In this document: one piece after another, positions 10,621 to 23,385 of the stretch
Layout of the letters: the number at the start of each line of letters is the position of its first letter
Numbering within the stretch: position 1 is the stretch's first letter
Assembly: GCA_025267735.1 (NCBI GenBank)
Contig: CM046293.1
Coordinates: 11,308,560 to 11,372,559 of the forward strand
Source of the DNA: Mactra quadrangularis
Taxonomy: Eukaryota > Mollusca > Bivalvia > Venerida > Mactridae
Reading direction: 5' to 3'
Length of the DNA: 64,000 bases
Notes under the pieces: generated by a model
Told to the model about the DNA's origin: nothing
Seen by the model: the letters and a program-made list of their open reading frames with translations, nothing else
Database searches by the model: none
Program-made: the position numbers and the translations under genes

Positions 10621-13018
10621 AATTGAAATCGAAGTATATGTCAAACAATTGTTATGACAAATATGTTATAAGTAAACTAGCTACTAACATTCTACAGGAA
10701 AGATGAGAAGCTGGTATTCAGGTATGAGTTCTAGAAAACTAACCTTTTTTTTTTGGCTACAGTATTTTTAATGTATAAATCTATTATGTCTGATAGAATA
10801 TTACTTAAAATTATCAAGATGTGTAAGCTGTTATAAGATTCTGTTTCAAATAATTGTCTTTAAAAATGGTTTGTATATAATTTTCTGATAGGATTTCTTT
10901 GCAATAGTGATATAATACACTCTGAAATGATTCACATGATGTAACTAGGCAATGCTCAGTGTGCAAAATTAGGAAATTACCTGATAATAAAGATTTATAC
11001 ACTTCTATGTTCTTGTATTGGGACCACCTAAAGTTAAGTGCTTTTGTATCATGGAAGAATTAATGAATAAAAACCTGCCATAAGAATTCAATTAAGATGT
11101 ATATATTTTCTTACAAAGATTGAGTGACATTTTGCCTATTAGATTCTATACTATTTATTGTGTTACAATTTTAAGATATAATTTAGGTGGTCACTTTATT
11201 TGAACTGTACTGTAGTTGAAGTCATGAAAGATGATTTGTTATGCATGTTAATTACATATCATCTTTCATGATATTTAACCTTAGTTATATAGCCAACTAC
11301 CAAACCTTTTGTATACACATTTATCATCCTGTAATAGACAGTATTTGACTTGGATATTTTTTTATTGTATTTGTTTGCATTTGTATATTTTATATCACAG
11401 TATCTTAACTTGAAGAGGGGAAAATCATTCTAATTGTTAGGTTTCTTATTTATTTGTTTAAACTTCATTTTGTTTTGCGTTTATCAATCTATCATTAATA
11501 CTCATTTGGTAACTTGTCTGATGCATTCCCAGAAAACAAGCTTTAAGAAAGTTAGGATAGATTTCAAAATCAAAATTTGTTTGCTACAATGTATGACCAA
11601 TAGGGGGGAAGGGGGGAGGGAACTTCGGTGGCAGTAGTGTCAATATACTAGCAGTTTGACTAGTCAGTTATATATAAGATTCCAGCGAGTTTGATGTTGG
11701 ATAACTATTAGTATTATCCCAAAATATTTTAGTCAGTAAAACTTTTATTCAATTATGTTTGGGGGGTGTACAGGGGATCTGGCTCACTGTTTTAGTTCAC
11801 CAGTTGAATACCAATCTCATTAATCAAGCCTCATTCATTCTAAAGTCTCTCTGACTGCAACAATTGTTGCATGATGGTTGAAACTGCCAGAACTCGGCTG
11901 CTTTAATGGGGCAACATTATGTAGTCATGGCAACAATTTTAGATAAGTTAAGTAAATAACCAAGCTTAGTCTCCTGGGCAGCATATTATCAAAATTCTTA
12001 TGATAAAGTTGCAATACAATATTGAAGGAGTTACGACTATAATTGGTTGTAAGATGCTTGATAATATGGGCCCCGAGGTCTTTCTTTATTCTCAGGATTT
12101 TTTTTAGTTGTAGAAATTTTAACTTGTTCTTGAGAAATGACTGGTGTTTCTCTATAGCTGACATTGAATTTCTTTAATATATATCCTTTGTAGAAACTTG
12201 GCAATTTTTTGACAATATTGCCATGGAGATGCTGAATTTAAACTAATGGAAGTATAATATAAGTTGCAGCAATATTGAAGTGATTGCAGTTACATTTTCT
12301 AAGTGAGAAAGTCTCTTTTAATTGACCTTCAACAGCAAGGGTGAAATTTTAATGCTGTGAATATTACTCATAATTCTTGTGTACCAAGATAACAAATCCC
12401 AACCCAACTAAAATTATATACCGAACTTAGGATATTTGGTTTCAAAGTATGCATGTCAGTGAGTTGCAAGCTGCTTAGGCCTGATCTAAATGAGATTGGT
12501 TGAATTCTGTTGAATAATACAGTGAGCTAGATAAGAATTGATTTCATGGTTTCATCACTGCATCTAGCTTTTGATTTCCTTGTGTGAGTAGTTTGTTAAT
12601 TTATTGGCAAGTATTGATCGGAAAAGAGAAGATAAAAATATCTTAGATACCATGTGTTATGGGCAATTCTATAATAATTGAAAAAATACAAACATTCACA
12701 TTTTAATTTGAAGATAACCACAACAGAGAAATGATTCCATTTGTGAGTTTTACAAATACATTAGCAGTAAGGATAAAAACAAATTAGATTTGGTAAAGTT
12801 CTATGCAAAAAACAGTGCACAGTTGATGTAATGTTCTGTGTAAGAACACTTTGTGGTCAAACATAATTTATTGTTACTGTATTGATATATTGCCATATCA
12901 TCTCTGTTGATAGAATACTTTTTTTGGGGGGGGGGTTTCTTTGACACAATGTGACTGTTTTAGGCCAGGGTGGTTCTAGCCTGTTGTTGAGAATGTCTTT
13001 TGACACAATAGGGCTCTG
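10621..13018. other. AT-rich non-coding stretch
   Basis: No gene is supported. A 24-base segment at about 10699-10722 has ACAG and GTATGA flanks but is too short to call a micro-exon. Poly-G runs lie near 11601-11616 and 12926-12936. A hairpin at 11222-11271 is listed separately. A segment at about 12950-13010 is repeated, diverged, on the far side of the MITE at 13028-13398. Confidence 0.5.
11222..11271. repeat. Perfect 14-bp-arm hairpin
   Basis: TCATGAAAGATGAT (11222-11235) and ATCATCTTTCATGA (11258-11271) are exact reverse complements around a 22-base loop. It may be a small MITE remnant. Nothing shows that it is transcribed. Confidence 0.7.
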
Positions 13019-13027
13019 ATGTTTTAT

Positions 13028-13398
13028 CATTCGGAACGACCTCGGCGATCATCTTCGAAGATACACCTCGGATATCAATTACGGAGTAGAAATACAACAA
13101 AGTTATGAGGTCAGGTGATTTACCTCATAGGTTAAGTAGTGCTGGTGTTAATAACCAACTTGGCTGATCATTTTGCAGAGTGCACATTAATGTTTGAGGA
13201 TCAATTTTGATTTGAGTGAATATCAGTTACAGGCATTGAAGAGCTTTAACTCCCCATAATCGTCTGCCTTTTTTGTGTGTGCCAGCATTGCATTGAGTAA
13301 ACTTCGGGAACGAGGCTAGATTCTAAGATGAAACTTCTTTGCTCCTCATGATATCCGAGGTGTATTTGCGTGGAAAATGGCCGAGGTAGTTCCGAATG
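13028..13398. mobile_element. MULE-like MITE with 9-bp target duplication
   Basis: The ends are CATTCGGAACGACCTCGGC and the complement CATTCGGAACTACCTCGGC, and the pairing continues to ACACCTCGGATATC for about 50 bp. The flanking 9-mer ATGTTTTAT is exact on both sides (13019-13027 and 13399-13407). Long inverted ends with 9-bp duplications point to the Mutator superfamily. It is non-autonomous. Relatives lie at 28730-29079 and about 20098-20345. Confidence 0.8.
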
Positions 13399-13407
13399 AT
13401 GTTTTAT

Positions 13408-15410
13408 GTCAGGATGGTTCTAGCTCATTGTTGTTATTGTCTCCTGACACAATGTGGTGATGAAATCACGGAATCATACTTTTCCCCTTCAGTTTGTAAT
13501 GTTTGAGATGCAGATCCCATTGAGAGTTGTTCATATGTACAGACACAATCATTTAAGTCAGGTATTCCATGTGCATGTTGTCTGCCAATATGTCATCTCT
13601 GCCAACATCATTTCAGTATAGTAACTAGATGAATCCTTTTATAAATGATAAGCACTTATGCAGGCGTCACTTTGTCCCAAAACTGAAACCTGATGGACAT
13701 GTATGTCAATCTTCAATTTTGAATTTCAAGTGAAGATGTTCCCGAAATAGGTAGACAGTCAATCATCATACGAAACAAGTATGATTCCTACTGGAGGCCA
13801 TGCGATCACCTCCAATCCACGCATGATTCCTACTTAAGTTCATGCGATCATTATGCGATTCACACATTGATTAGTCTACATACAATTGGCTACAACATTA
13901 TAGTGTTACTTTGATGTGTTTGAACGTAGTCATGAAGTGTCACTTGACCTCCGGGTGGTGTAAAAGCGGCCAAAAGTAGAAAATTGAGTAGCTTATAGTA
14001 TTGGTAGCACTACTACGTTTAAACACTATTTGGATTTGACTTTTACTTTATCTTGCCACCAAAAGTAAGAAGAAGCAAGGGTGAGGGTCTCTCTGGTAAA
14101 TACAGAACCCAGTTGAGGAAAGCAGATGGATGATTAAGAGGTCCGAGAAAACAGTTACGAGCCTCTTGCCATAGAAAGGCGGGGGGGGGGGGAATCCAAG
14201 ATATATATATATCATTCAAAGCACAAATTTAGAGCCACCTTCAGGGGCTTCTAGATCTTCTTAGTGGTTTGCAAGCTTTCCTCAGCAGTCCCTAGTGTTT
14301 CTGCAGCATTCTACTTCATTTCATGTATGTTACACACTTACTTAATCCTCCATTATTTAAGGGCAACGCAACAGTAGTTGGGGGGGGGGGGACTTCAAGT
14401 AGTTGTGTTGCTTTTCTTCGACAATCAAGCATCTTGTTCCCTATAATTGTCTTCTTGAGGCTAAAAATGCCAGATATAGCACCAAAGATCTCATTATCTA
14501 TAAGACAATGACTACAAAATTGACAAGATGGCTTTAAGACAATTTTACAAAGCCTTAAATTGGCATTTTTTGACTTGTCATAGATTTGACCGCTTGAAGT
14601 AATTGCCGGAGTGTGAAAATATTAGCATGGGGTCATGCAATTGCTGAAGATGCCCTTGCAAATGGCCTGATGTTATAATGATCAGATCGGAATTTGAATA
14701 TTTCCTTACTAGTGTGTATCATGTGCTTATATCGGGACAGCGTGACGCCTGCTTCAGTGTATGTTACTATAAGACATACTCAGTTTTACTTTTTTGAGTA
14801 TTTGTTTTAGTGTACGATCCTAGTATGAATTGATTTAGTGATAGTTTACTGGTTTGGTGGAAAGAAATGTGAGTTTTTTTAACAAATATTAAGTATTTTC
14901 ACTTAGTTAAAAAATATTATAATGGACTGCATTTGAAGTCATAATCATTGTTAATTGATTTAAGGTAATTAGATGACAAGTTTATAATATATTCTGCAGG
15001 GATTATCAGATAATAACACTGAGATGAAATTTTAGACTTGAGACAGAATAGACTTACTTGAAAGACAAAGTTGGGTAATAGGCTGCTTTCTGGGTACAAT
15101 GTCCCTACATTATTCTTAACTAGCCATAATTTTGAATATTTACAATACTTAATCGACAACATGTGCATGGAAAACTGACTTTGTTCTTGAGTCAATTATA
15201 ATTACTGTAACTTAAGCCTATTTCTGGTCGGTGCAAGATTTAACTCTGGGAATTTTGCAAAATTGCAATACACTGTACATTTACCATGTTAATATGTTAA
15301 CTTGGTTGAACATTTTGTGTGCAGTTACCACCACTGTGGTCATTGCTGCTGTTGTAAAACTTTTATTTAGTATGTTGATCATGTGAGTTGAAATGAGTTG
15401 TCATGGTATT
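13408..15410. other. Non-coding stretch with small repeats
   Basis: No gene is supported. At 13751-13880 a ~130-bp segment has GTAGACAGTCAATCA at its left and the inverse TTGATTAGTCTAC at its right, plus repeated CATGCGATCA and GCATGATTCCTACT, so it may be a tiny MITE. G runs of 10-12 occur near 14179 and 14380. Confidence 0.45.
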
Positions 15411-15414
15411 GTTC

Positions 15415-15652
15415 GTTTTTTCTCAACTGTCAAAACATGAATAATTTCACTGTTAATGTGTTTGTTAAAATTATTGTCATAATACACCCATTAGTTTCCA
15501 AAAGTGTGTATTATGATTAAGTAAAGCTTCTTATGCTGTATGATGAGTTTTAATCAAGAAATTTTTAATAAAAATTAGGCCAAGGCCGCTAGTACAAAAA
15601 CAATGCATTCAGCCTCTGTGAAATTATTCAAGCTTTGACAGTTGAGAAAAAA
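15415..15652. mobile_element. MITE, TTTTTTCTCAACTGTCAAA ends
   Basis: The left arm TTTTCTCAACTGTCAAAACA TGAATAATTTCAC is answered by the right arm GTGAAATTATTCAAGCTTTG ACAGTTGAGAAAA, about 35 bp each. A partial relative with the same right end lies at 24365-24485. No clear target duplication is seen. Confidence 0.7.
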
Positions 15653-15829
15653 TAGATAATAGTTAACAAGCTGGAAACTACAGTCATGATTTTTCTGAAC
15701 GTATTTGTTTGTATGATTTGTTTTCAAGAGGTATCATATATTGCCTTCCAAAAGTTTCCTCTTATAACTTACATAATACTCAATTGAGTTTTAAAAGATT
15801 GTAAAAACTAATTATTGTGACATGAATTA

Positions 15830-18800
15830 CAGTTAAACCTCGATTATCCAAATTCGTAGGGACTGAAAAAAAACTTCAGATAATCCGGGATTTCAAAAAG
15901 GTTATTGGAAAATATATCCAACATTACTAAATATAAGTTAAGGTCATTAATACTTAGTATGTTTATACATGTTATAATTTGCTGATGAATCTAAAACCCC
16001 CTAATTATGTTGATTCTATGTGATTAAAGATCAAAATCTTTGATAGTATGTGTATTTTCTTGGTTCGAAGTGAGTATACATTATATCTGACATCATCGTA
16101 CTGTGTGTAGTTAATGACGTAATATAATCTGTAATACATGTCTAACTCTTAAATAGATAAAGAAATGGTATAATGAAAAATACTCAAGCAACACAGTGTG
16201 TAGTTAAAAATATTTTATTTACAATTCATGCACAATAACATCCATAAAACAAACAAATAATTATTCATAAGATAAGCATAACAATAAACAATATAAACAT
16301 TAAGACAACAGGAGGTTGAGGCTAAAACCACAAATGAATAATATTGATTCTGACAACAGAAGGTTTAAAGTCACTGACAAGTAACATCGAGTAGTTGTCG
16401 TCACATTATAAAGTCACTAGATTTTAAAAAAGGAGATGATTTTTGCTTGAGTAGAGCATTTACTAAAAAATTAATTTTTCTCAATTTGGTCTGTTGTTTT
16501 CTCTAAATAATTGCAGTAGTCTGATGTATTCTCTTGTGATTGAACAAACGTCTTCAAGAATGTTACTGAGTTCAGGAGTTTTTTCCGTCGTTGATGATCA
16601 TTTACTAAACAAGTCATTTTTACAATTAGGTCTGTCATTTTCTCTGAATAATTGAGGAGTTCTGCCGTCGTCAGTATTTTCATTGAAATGGAAGTGCCTT
16701 CGTCATCCTCTTCTTCGTCATCTTCTTACAGTATATATTTGAGTCTTTTTGTCCACCCTTCAACATCTGAAGAGCTAACTGAGTTCTCCTCACCACATAC
16801 TGTTGTTAAAACTAAACCATGACATTCTTTAAATCCCCTCAACCAACCATTCGAAGCATTGAAATTTTGACTTTTAGCTGATAATTATTCAGGTTTAGCT
16901 TAAAGCATGGTTTGTTATATTTCTTGGCAATCTATGCCTTTGACATCTCTCCCTTCTCTACTTAACTGATGGCAGCATATATTCTCTTCAATACTTCTAG
17001 TGTCTCTCTTCCTCTTCTGTCCTTTATTCCCAGTCACTGATCCAGTTATACAAACTTATCCCCCCATTTCAGGGTCCTTCACTGGATTTCTCAGTGCAGA
17101 ATGAAAGGCTAATGTGAGCCGATTTGGTTGTCCCCTGTTACCGGGTCCTTCGCCAAATTCCTCAGCTAGTAAATCTTGTGTTATAGTGTTTGAATTCATA
17201 TTAGAGAATAGAATGATTGGTCAGAAATGACCTGTCTTATAAATTCAAGTTTTGTTTGGAGTAATTAACGGAAAAAACAACAAATTTAAAGGTATGCGAA
17301 AACATACTGAACACTTGAGTTTTGATATTTTACGGCATTAATTCAAATCCAAAAAAAGAAAACTATTTTTTATAAAATCAATTTAATAGTGAACACAAGT
17401 TTACTTTAATTGATAATTACAAGCCTATTAAAGGCAATTTACGCTCAACAGTTTGCAAAAATGATATCGATTATGACACGTCTTTACAATATACAGTATA
17501 ACCTCTCGACAACAGCCACCAGCCTGCATTGTTGTTAAACCCACATTTATCAAAACACTTCTCAATTTTTGACTTCTCCATTGCTCTCCATGCTCTATTT
17601 ACCCAATAGATAGTATCCAAAACGGTGATGTCTTTCAAAATGTCGCTTCCACATGTATCATTTTTTTCCATTTTCAACAATAATGTGCTCTGATTGGTAC
17701 CTATAAAAGTTCAATTTCAGAGCTTGAATAATTCCCTGATCCATAGGTTGGACAATTGAGGTTGTGTTGGGTGGAAGGAACACTAATTTAATGTTGCGTA
17801 AATTAAGATGTGGGTGGGATGGAGCATTGTCAAGAAACATAAGAATTTTTCTTCCTTCTGACCTCATCTTTCTGTCACTAGATTTGACCTAGTCTTTAAA
17901 TACTTTAAACTCTTTTTATTGGAGCAGCAAGTTACAGGAAGGCTGTCTACGTTAACTTTGTTGAAACAACGAGGCTTCTCTGACTTTCCTTTAACAAGAG
18001 GTTTCAATTTCTCTCCAGTCATGCTAGTACAAAGTGCCACAGTGATGCAATTTTTTGCTTGCTTTCCTCCTGCACAATCCTCACGTGATTTGATAAATGT
18101 TGTCCTTCTACCTGCTCTATAGAAAATTGCACATTCATCCATGTTGAATATGTCTCTTTGTTCATATCCTTCAGGTAAATGTTCTAATTTATCCTTCCAA
18201 TCACTAACAGTCTTAACATTCACGTCCCCTCTTTCACCACTCATTTTTCTTACACACAACATTATTTCTCTTTAAGAATTTTTCCAGCCACCCATTTGAG
18301 GCTTTGAAATCTGAAATTCCCAATTCACCACCAAAGCTTCTTGTTGTATTAATGGTCCTGATAAGCTTATCCTTCTTCAATTAGCATCTAAAAACTATTT
18401 CATGAGGAGATCATGTCAGCAGAAGTGTCTCTAATGTTGTCTTTTGACGTTTTCTGTCAGGAGTCACAATATTCTCATAGCTATCAAGCATTTAGGCTTT
18501 GCGTTTCAGTGTTTCCTGAAAATATAAAAAGGAAATGTTCTTAGATATACTGATGAAACACAATGTAAAATAAACATAAAATGCTGAAACACAACATTAA
18601 TGATAACTTATTGTCACTAACATATCAGGTATTCAGGTAAATATTTGCTCAGAGACAGTTGAAGGATGAACAAACAGTTCATGACATAATTATGATGCGA
18701 AAGTTATGAAACCAAGTTCTGCCCTTGACAAAATAAATTAAAAGTAATGCACCTGGATTTGAGATCTACCACCACCAAAGCATTCAGCAACTTTTCTGGA

Positions 18801-19130
18801 ACTTTGACTAGATTCTTACATTTTAATAGCAGCAATACCCTGTTCAAGCATAATTTGCGTTTTTTAGTACTCATAGCTCTTAGTGTAGACAATAATACAA
18901 ATATAATTACCAATATAAGTAAACAGTTCAAATAGCAAATATAAAATGGTCAGAAATCGTTTTGGGGGCTGGTCGTAAAACTTGATAATTTCAAACAATA
19001 GAATATTTATTCATGAATGACAAATTGCATGATTACATTTCCATAGAGCAAAATGTTTGGGACCAAAAAATCATTTTGGATAATCCATGTTATTTGTTCA
19101 ATTTGAATTCGGATAATCGAGACTTAACTG
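15830..19130 (-). mobile_element. Tigger/pogo-type DNA transposon, full length 3.3 kb
   Basis: The ends are CAGTTAAACCTCGATTATCC at 15830 and the complement CAGTTAAGTCTCGATTATCC at 19130, with TA on both sides (15828-15829, 19131-19132). The minus strand carries a decayed DDE transposase. Its length, CAG...CTG ends and TA duplication all fit Tigger elements. The inverted ends still match well although the coding frame is broken, so it is an inactive but structurally complete copy. Confidence 0.9.
16471..18931 (-). pseudogene. Tigger/pogo transposase, decayed
   Basis: Read on the minus strand, an N-terminal piece at 18931-18704 has STKKRKLCLNRVLLLLK and VPEKLL, like the CENP-B/Tigger helix-turn-helix start. 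The piece at 18262-17864 has FNMDECAIFYRAG, with the first catalytic D, followed by the GGK...ITVALC and KPLVKGKSEKPRCF blocks. The piece at 17867-17658 has ILMFLDNAPSHP, with the second D, and FLPPNTTSIVQPMDQGII, with the third D of a DDD triad. The C-terminal parts follow at 17680-17471 and, after an acidic run, 16683-16471. These lie in different frames separated by stops, so no full protein can be made. The family is sure; activity is excluded by the breaks. Confidence 0.9.
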
Positions 19131-19132
19131 TA

Positions 19133-19684
19133 TAATTTTGAATATAATTTTGAAATAAATTCTTTTTATTTTGGATAATATATAATCACAAAATATATCA
19201 AACTTGATGTTGACTCATTATGATACATTGACCATAGTTTTTTTAGACTGATGTATATAACTTGCTGCAACTCAAAAATGAAACTTACCCATCGAAAAAT
19301 TTGTTTCCATTGTATAATTAATGATATAAATAAATCTTATAAGTTTACTTCTTTAAACTTGGAATTGGAAGTGATTTAATTATTTGTATTGTGAAGAAAC
19401 TTTTGGAGGGCAGTGTATATGAATAAAAAAATGGCATATTAGTTATAGTTGGTGCAGTAAAATCATTCAGAAGTTTATTAGGTTTATTTTTACTTGAATT
19501 GGGTCACAATATTGATGAATTCTTAGCAATGGCTGATAGTGTTTAGTATTTAGCTAAATTGTATAGATTAAATGGATTTTCCGACTGTAATTAATAAACA
19601 ACACCATTTAATCACACTTTAGCTGTTGAAGAGAACACTTTTGAAAGCTTATTGTTTGATCCAGTATTGCCCAGAATGAAATAT
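19133..19684. other. AT-rich spacer
   Basis: Nothing beyond AT-rich sequence can be supported between the Tigger element and the next MITE. Confidence 0.5.
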
Positions 19685-20062
19685 TAGGGCTGTCACGATA
19701 TATTGCAATACGCTGGCATTGTATCACAATATGTACCACAATATGTTGTGGTCTTTTTTATTCATTGTGCCTCCATTGTGCAAACTTACATGCAGCTACT
19801 GATAGAATCTAGCCTCTTTAAGTTGTTACGGTCATTTAGGACTGTGAAGCACCCCAATTGGTTAGTCTTGTAAGTTAAGATTAGATGGAATGAACAATGG
19901 AAAAACTGACGTTTCACTACTTTTATTTAGGGAAGGGAAGAATTTTTCAATGGGATAAAAAAATATCCCCAAATACCGGTTTTTTAAATTTGTACAGTGA
20001 TACATATTGCTGCAGCTGCGTATTGCAATGTACTGGAATACTGGGATATCGTGACAGCCCTA
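19685..20062. mobile_element. hAT-like MITE, 378 bp
   Basis: The left end TAGGGCTGTCACGATATATT and the right-end complement TAGGGCTGTCACGATATCCC form inverted ends typical of hAT MITEs. Subterminal ATTGCAATAC motifs recur on both sides. The flanks share AAATAT but give no exact 8-bp duplication. Confidence 0.75.
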
Positions 20063-20097
20063 AAAATATCATGGTGGGAAAAGACACAAGATCATAA

Positions 20098-20345
20098 CTG
20101 GACCATTCACTACCAATAATCTCAGACATATTTAGACACCATTTTAGAATTACCTTTGCCTCATATTCCCAACCTTATTGCTTAGACCAGTGTGTGAAGT
20201 AAACAAATCAATGATCATTTTCATGAATTAGGCAATAACACAATTTATTAATTGATTTTTTGGTTTTTTAGTCCATAAATTTGAAATAACATAGTTAAGT
20301 GATATCGCTAAACAATATTCAGTCAAATATACTTGCAAGGTTTAT
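20098..20345. mobile_element. MULE-like MITE fragment
   Basis: It aligns by eye to the left part of 28730-29079: CCATTCACTACCAATAATCT C and CAGACATATTTAGACACCAT, then GTAAACAAAT, AGGCAATAACACAA and GATATCGCTAAACAATATT. The right end is missing. Confidence 0.6.
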
Positions 20346-20530
20346 AAAAATGAAGTCTTGGAAAGTGTGTACTGTTTTTGACTGTCCAAATTTTGGGTTT
20401 CCCAATTTAAAAGGCCTCAAACCAATATGGAAAAATAAAACAACATCCAATCCTAATAATATAATGCCAAGTATTGGGTCTATGAAAGGCTTGTCTAGAG
20501 TACTTCACAATGTGTTGGGATTATGTTTAA

Positions 20531-20833
20531 CCCGGGTCCATAGCGCAGTTGGTAGCACGCCGGGATTTGAATGCTTGTGCTTGAGGGGGTGCATGTTCGA
20601 ATCCCACCCAGGGAAGTTATACCCTTCCATGAAAATTTGACAATAATGTCAATTTTCCTCCATTGATTAGATAATTTGGAGAAGTTTCTGGCCATGTGGA
20701 AGGGTAACTGAGTACTGGTTTATAGACAATGGTCCAGGAAAGCTAGGTTAGGTACGCTAGACGCCTTAAAATGACCTTTAATTGTGTAGACAGGGCTTTA
20801 ACTCCAATAAATAAAAAATAAATAAATAAAAGG
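20531..20833 (+). mobile_element. SINE-B, full-length tRNA-derived SINE
   Basis: The tRNA-like head has box A (TAGCGCAGTTGGTAGCACG) and box B (TGTTCGAATCCCACCC). A body follows (GTTATACCCTTCCATGAAAA, GTCAATTTTCCTCCATTGAT, GTCCAGGAAAGCTAGGTTAG), ending in a CTTTAACTCCAATAAATAAA tail. The anticodon arm is not canonical, so this is a SINE head and not a functional tRNA. Confidence 0.85.
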
Positions 20834-22016
20834 ATTAAGTTTATACATATTCTCTCTAATCAAACTATTGATGAATTTTAAATATCAGTGATTACAAAAA
20901 TATCCTGATGAGTGAGGCATGGGCAGCTAACCATTATGTGTCTGTTGCAGTCTGTTTATTGTGGTTTCTCCTATTCGTAGGAAAAGAAGTATAAAAATGC
21001 CATTTTTTATGCAAAAATGAATCTAAATTAAATATGGTTCTAAACAGTGATCAGGATTTCAATTATTCATATTTCAATAAAAATATTTGTTATTGAGTAA
21101 CATAACATCATTACATGAGTTATTTAGTCTTAATATTTAAAACTTAGCATTAGAGTGTATGCCAAGTAAACATATATCTTACAAAAATAGATTTCTTTTA
21201 GTCTTAAAAGTTAAACTTAACTGACAGGCCACTAGATCCATTTAGGAACTCAAATTTGTGTGTTTTTTTCTGTGTGCAGGAGATACTAAGTAATTTTGTT
21301 AGTAGCCTTATTGCTAAAAATTCAAAGTACTGATTAAATCCTATTGTTTTTCTACACTCATTCACATGATGATAGTTTGTTTGTATGAAAGAAGAAAATC
21401 AAAATATTTGAATTCTGTGTTCTATTGCGTGATTTGGTAAGTTTGTATTAATTGTAAATTTTGCATTACAGTTGATTATCTATTTCAGATTGTAATAAGG
21501 TGTATCAGGCTTTATATGTCATCATAGACACGTGAAAAGCTAGTCGTTTTCATGTCATTCATAATTATTTAAGTCCAAGACAATAATATTAATAGCAAAT
21601 GATAAAATCTGCTGATTTAAATAAATGTGGATAACTTTTTTTAATAATAATGACTTTATTTAAGAATGGCTACACATTTTAATGAATCCAATCTTCCATG
21701 TGGTTGTCTGATAAAACATGTACAAGTTATTTACTATATATACATAGTGAAAACATCTAATAGATTCATAAATTGAATACAGAAGTTTTGAAGTAAGTAT
21801 TTAAATCAGCAGGGTTAATGTATGTGCCACTGACTGTGAATAAAATTTAACTATACAGGTTATATTACAAGTTTATGAAACCATTACAGTTAATTAAGAT
21901 TATTAAGTACAACGTACAGTAAATTAAAAAAATGACTATATTTTTATAAGTATTTGTTGTCCAAATTTATTAAATTCAGTACCTAGTAACTTTTATAGTA
22001 GATCTACTGTATGATA
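20834..22016. other. AT-rich non-coding stretch
   Basis: No gene or repeat family can be supported here. Confidence 0.5.
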
Positions 22017-22188
22017 CAGTAGAAATTTTGCATGCTGTAAAAGTGGAAAGTTGAGAGAAAACAGCACAAAACTTGATCACAAAAAATCCCATTCTATAAT
22101 TGTATGTCTCATTGAGAAAACGGGTCATTAGCGAAGACTGGACAATCTGGTCAGTCCTGGGATTGTGTAGTAATCTCAGGTTCTACTG
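22017..22188. mobile_element. Small Tigger-like MITE, 172 bp
   Basis: CAGTAGAA at the left and TTCTACTG at the right, both flanked by TA, suggest a tiny Tigger-type MITE. The inverted ends are only 8 bp long, so this is tentative. Confidence 0.4.
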
Positions 22189-22317
22189 TATCTAAAAATT
22201 GATTGACAAGACATTCAGTTGTGAAAACCATTGTAACATGTTCAAACCTTTATATTGTAACTTATGTACCAGTAATATGACTGCATTGAAAGAAAAAATA
22301 TCTGTTGTAAGGGTTTG

Positions 22318-22545
22318 AGTTGATCTCCGGGAGGTTAATATACCCTTCCATGGAAACATGTTGAAAATGTCAATTTTCCTCCATTTGATAATAATTATGG
22401 ATAAAGTGCCGTTCTTATGGAAGGGTTGGTGAGTACTGGTTATAGACGAGAGTCCAGGAAAGCTAGGTTAGGTGAGCTGTCCACAGTAAAATAATTTTTA
22501 TTGTATTGACACTGTGCTTTACCCAGTATATAAAAATCATTACTG
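22318..22545 (+). mobile_element. SINE-B copy, 5'-truncated
   Basis: It begins near the end of the tRNA head (TTGAGTTGATCTCCGGGAGG) and keeps the body landmarks CCCTTCCATGG, GTCAATTTTCCTCCAT, GTCCAGGAAAGCTAGGTTAG and CTTTACCCAGTATATAAAA. Confidence 0.75.
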
Positions 22546-23163
22546 CACAAATTTATAAATGCAAATTAAGTAACTCCTTATTATTATTAATTCTACACAT
22601 GTATACATGTATTGATTAATACTGTGAGGTTTGATTGATAAGATCATACTTTAAAGTCGTTAAATGAATAAAATCAAAATTCAGTCTTTCTTCAATGTCA
22701 TACAGTCTGAGCACCTAAGTACCTAATTCAACCTTAATAATGAGAGTATGCCATGTGTGGCAGTGTAAAATCATTGTTCACATATAATGCTACATATTAA
22801 TAGAATGATAGTCTTACATTCACTTCGTGTATCAAAACAAATGATGTCATACATTGTTAAATGATTTTATTTTCAATATTAATGACTAAAATAACAAAAT
22901 ATTTCAAAATATATGTAGTTGTCACTAATGATGCTAGGTAGTGATCTACTATGGCTAAAGTCACATTGAAGAAATAAAAACAAGGATATGCTCATACAAG
23001 AATAAAAGTATGATAATGAAAAAGAAAAAGGAAATAAAAAGGGAAGAAAAATGTGTAAAAAAAAAGAGAAAAATAAACATAAAAGGAAATAAAAATATGA
23101 TCGGAAAAAAAGAAAAAGAAATCTGGAAATCTAGATTATAGAATACAAAAAAAGGATAATTAA
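22546..23163. other. AT-rich stretch with an A/AG-rich segment
   Basis: No gene is supported. About 22970-23150 is purine-rich on the plus strand (GAAAAAGAAAAAGGAAATAA type), a low-complexity region. Confidence 0.5.
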
Positions 23164-23385
23164 CTTGTCCAAACAGTCTTAGTCACTTAGACTGAGTAAC
23201 TTAATGGTATTAACCATGGTTCAGGGTGGTTATACTGTTTAAGATTGCTGGATTGAAGTAAACCTTATGTACTTCTTGTCCAAACAGTCTTAGTCACTAA
23301 GACTGAGTAACTTAATGGTATTAACCATGGTTCAGGGTGGTTATACCGTTTAAGATTGCTGGATTGAAGTAAACCTTATGTACTT
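23164..23385 (+). repeat. Recent 111-bp tandem duplication
   Basis: Two head-to-tail copies at 23164-23274 and 23275-23385 start CTTGTCCAAACAGTCTTAGT and end CCTTATGTACTT. I find only two or so differences between them (CACTTAG/CACTAAG and TATACTG/TATACCG). Inside each, TTAGTCACTTAGACTGAGTAA is partly self-complementary. Confidence 0.9.

Noticed and set aside
14040..14170. Ribosomal-protein retrocopy
   Set aside because: A short lysine-rich reading (KSKKKQG, GKYRTQ) vaguely recalled a ribosomal protein start, but the match stops after a few residues and stops follow.
20536..20615. tRNA gene
   Set aside because: Good A and B boxes but no canonical anticodon arm, and the sequence continues into a body found in other copies (22318, 29512, 59403). 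It is a SINE head.
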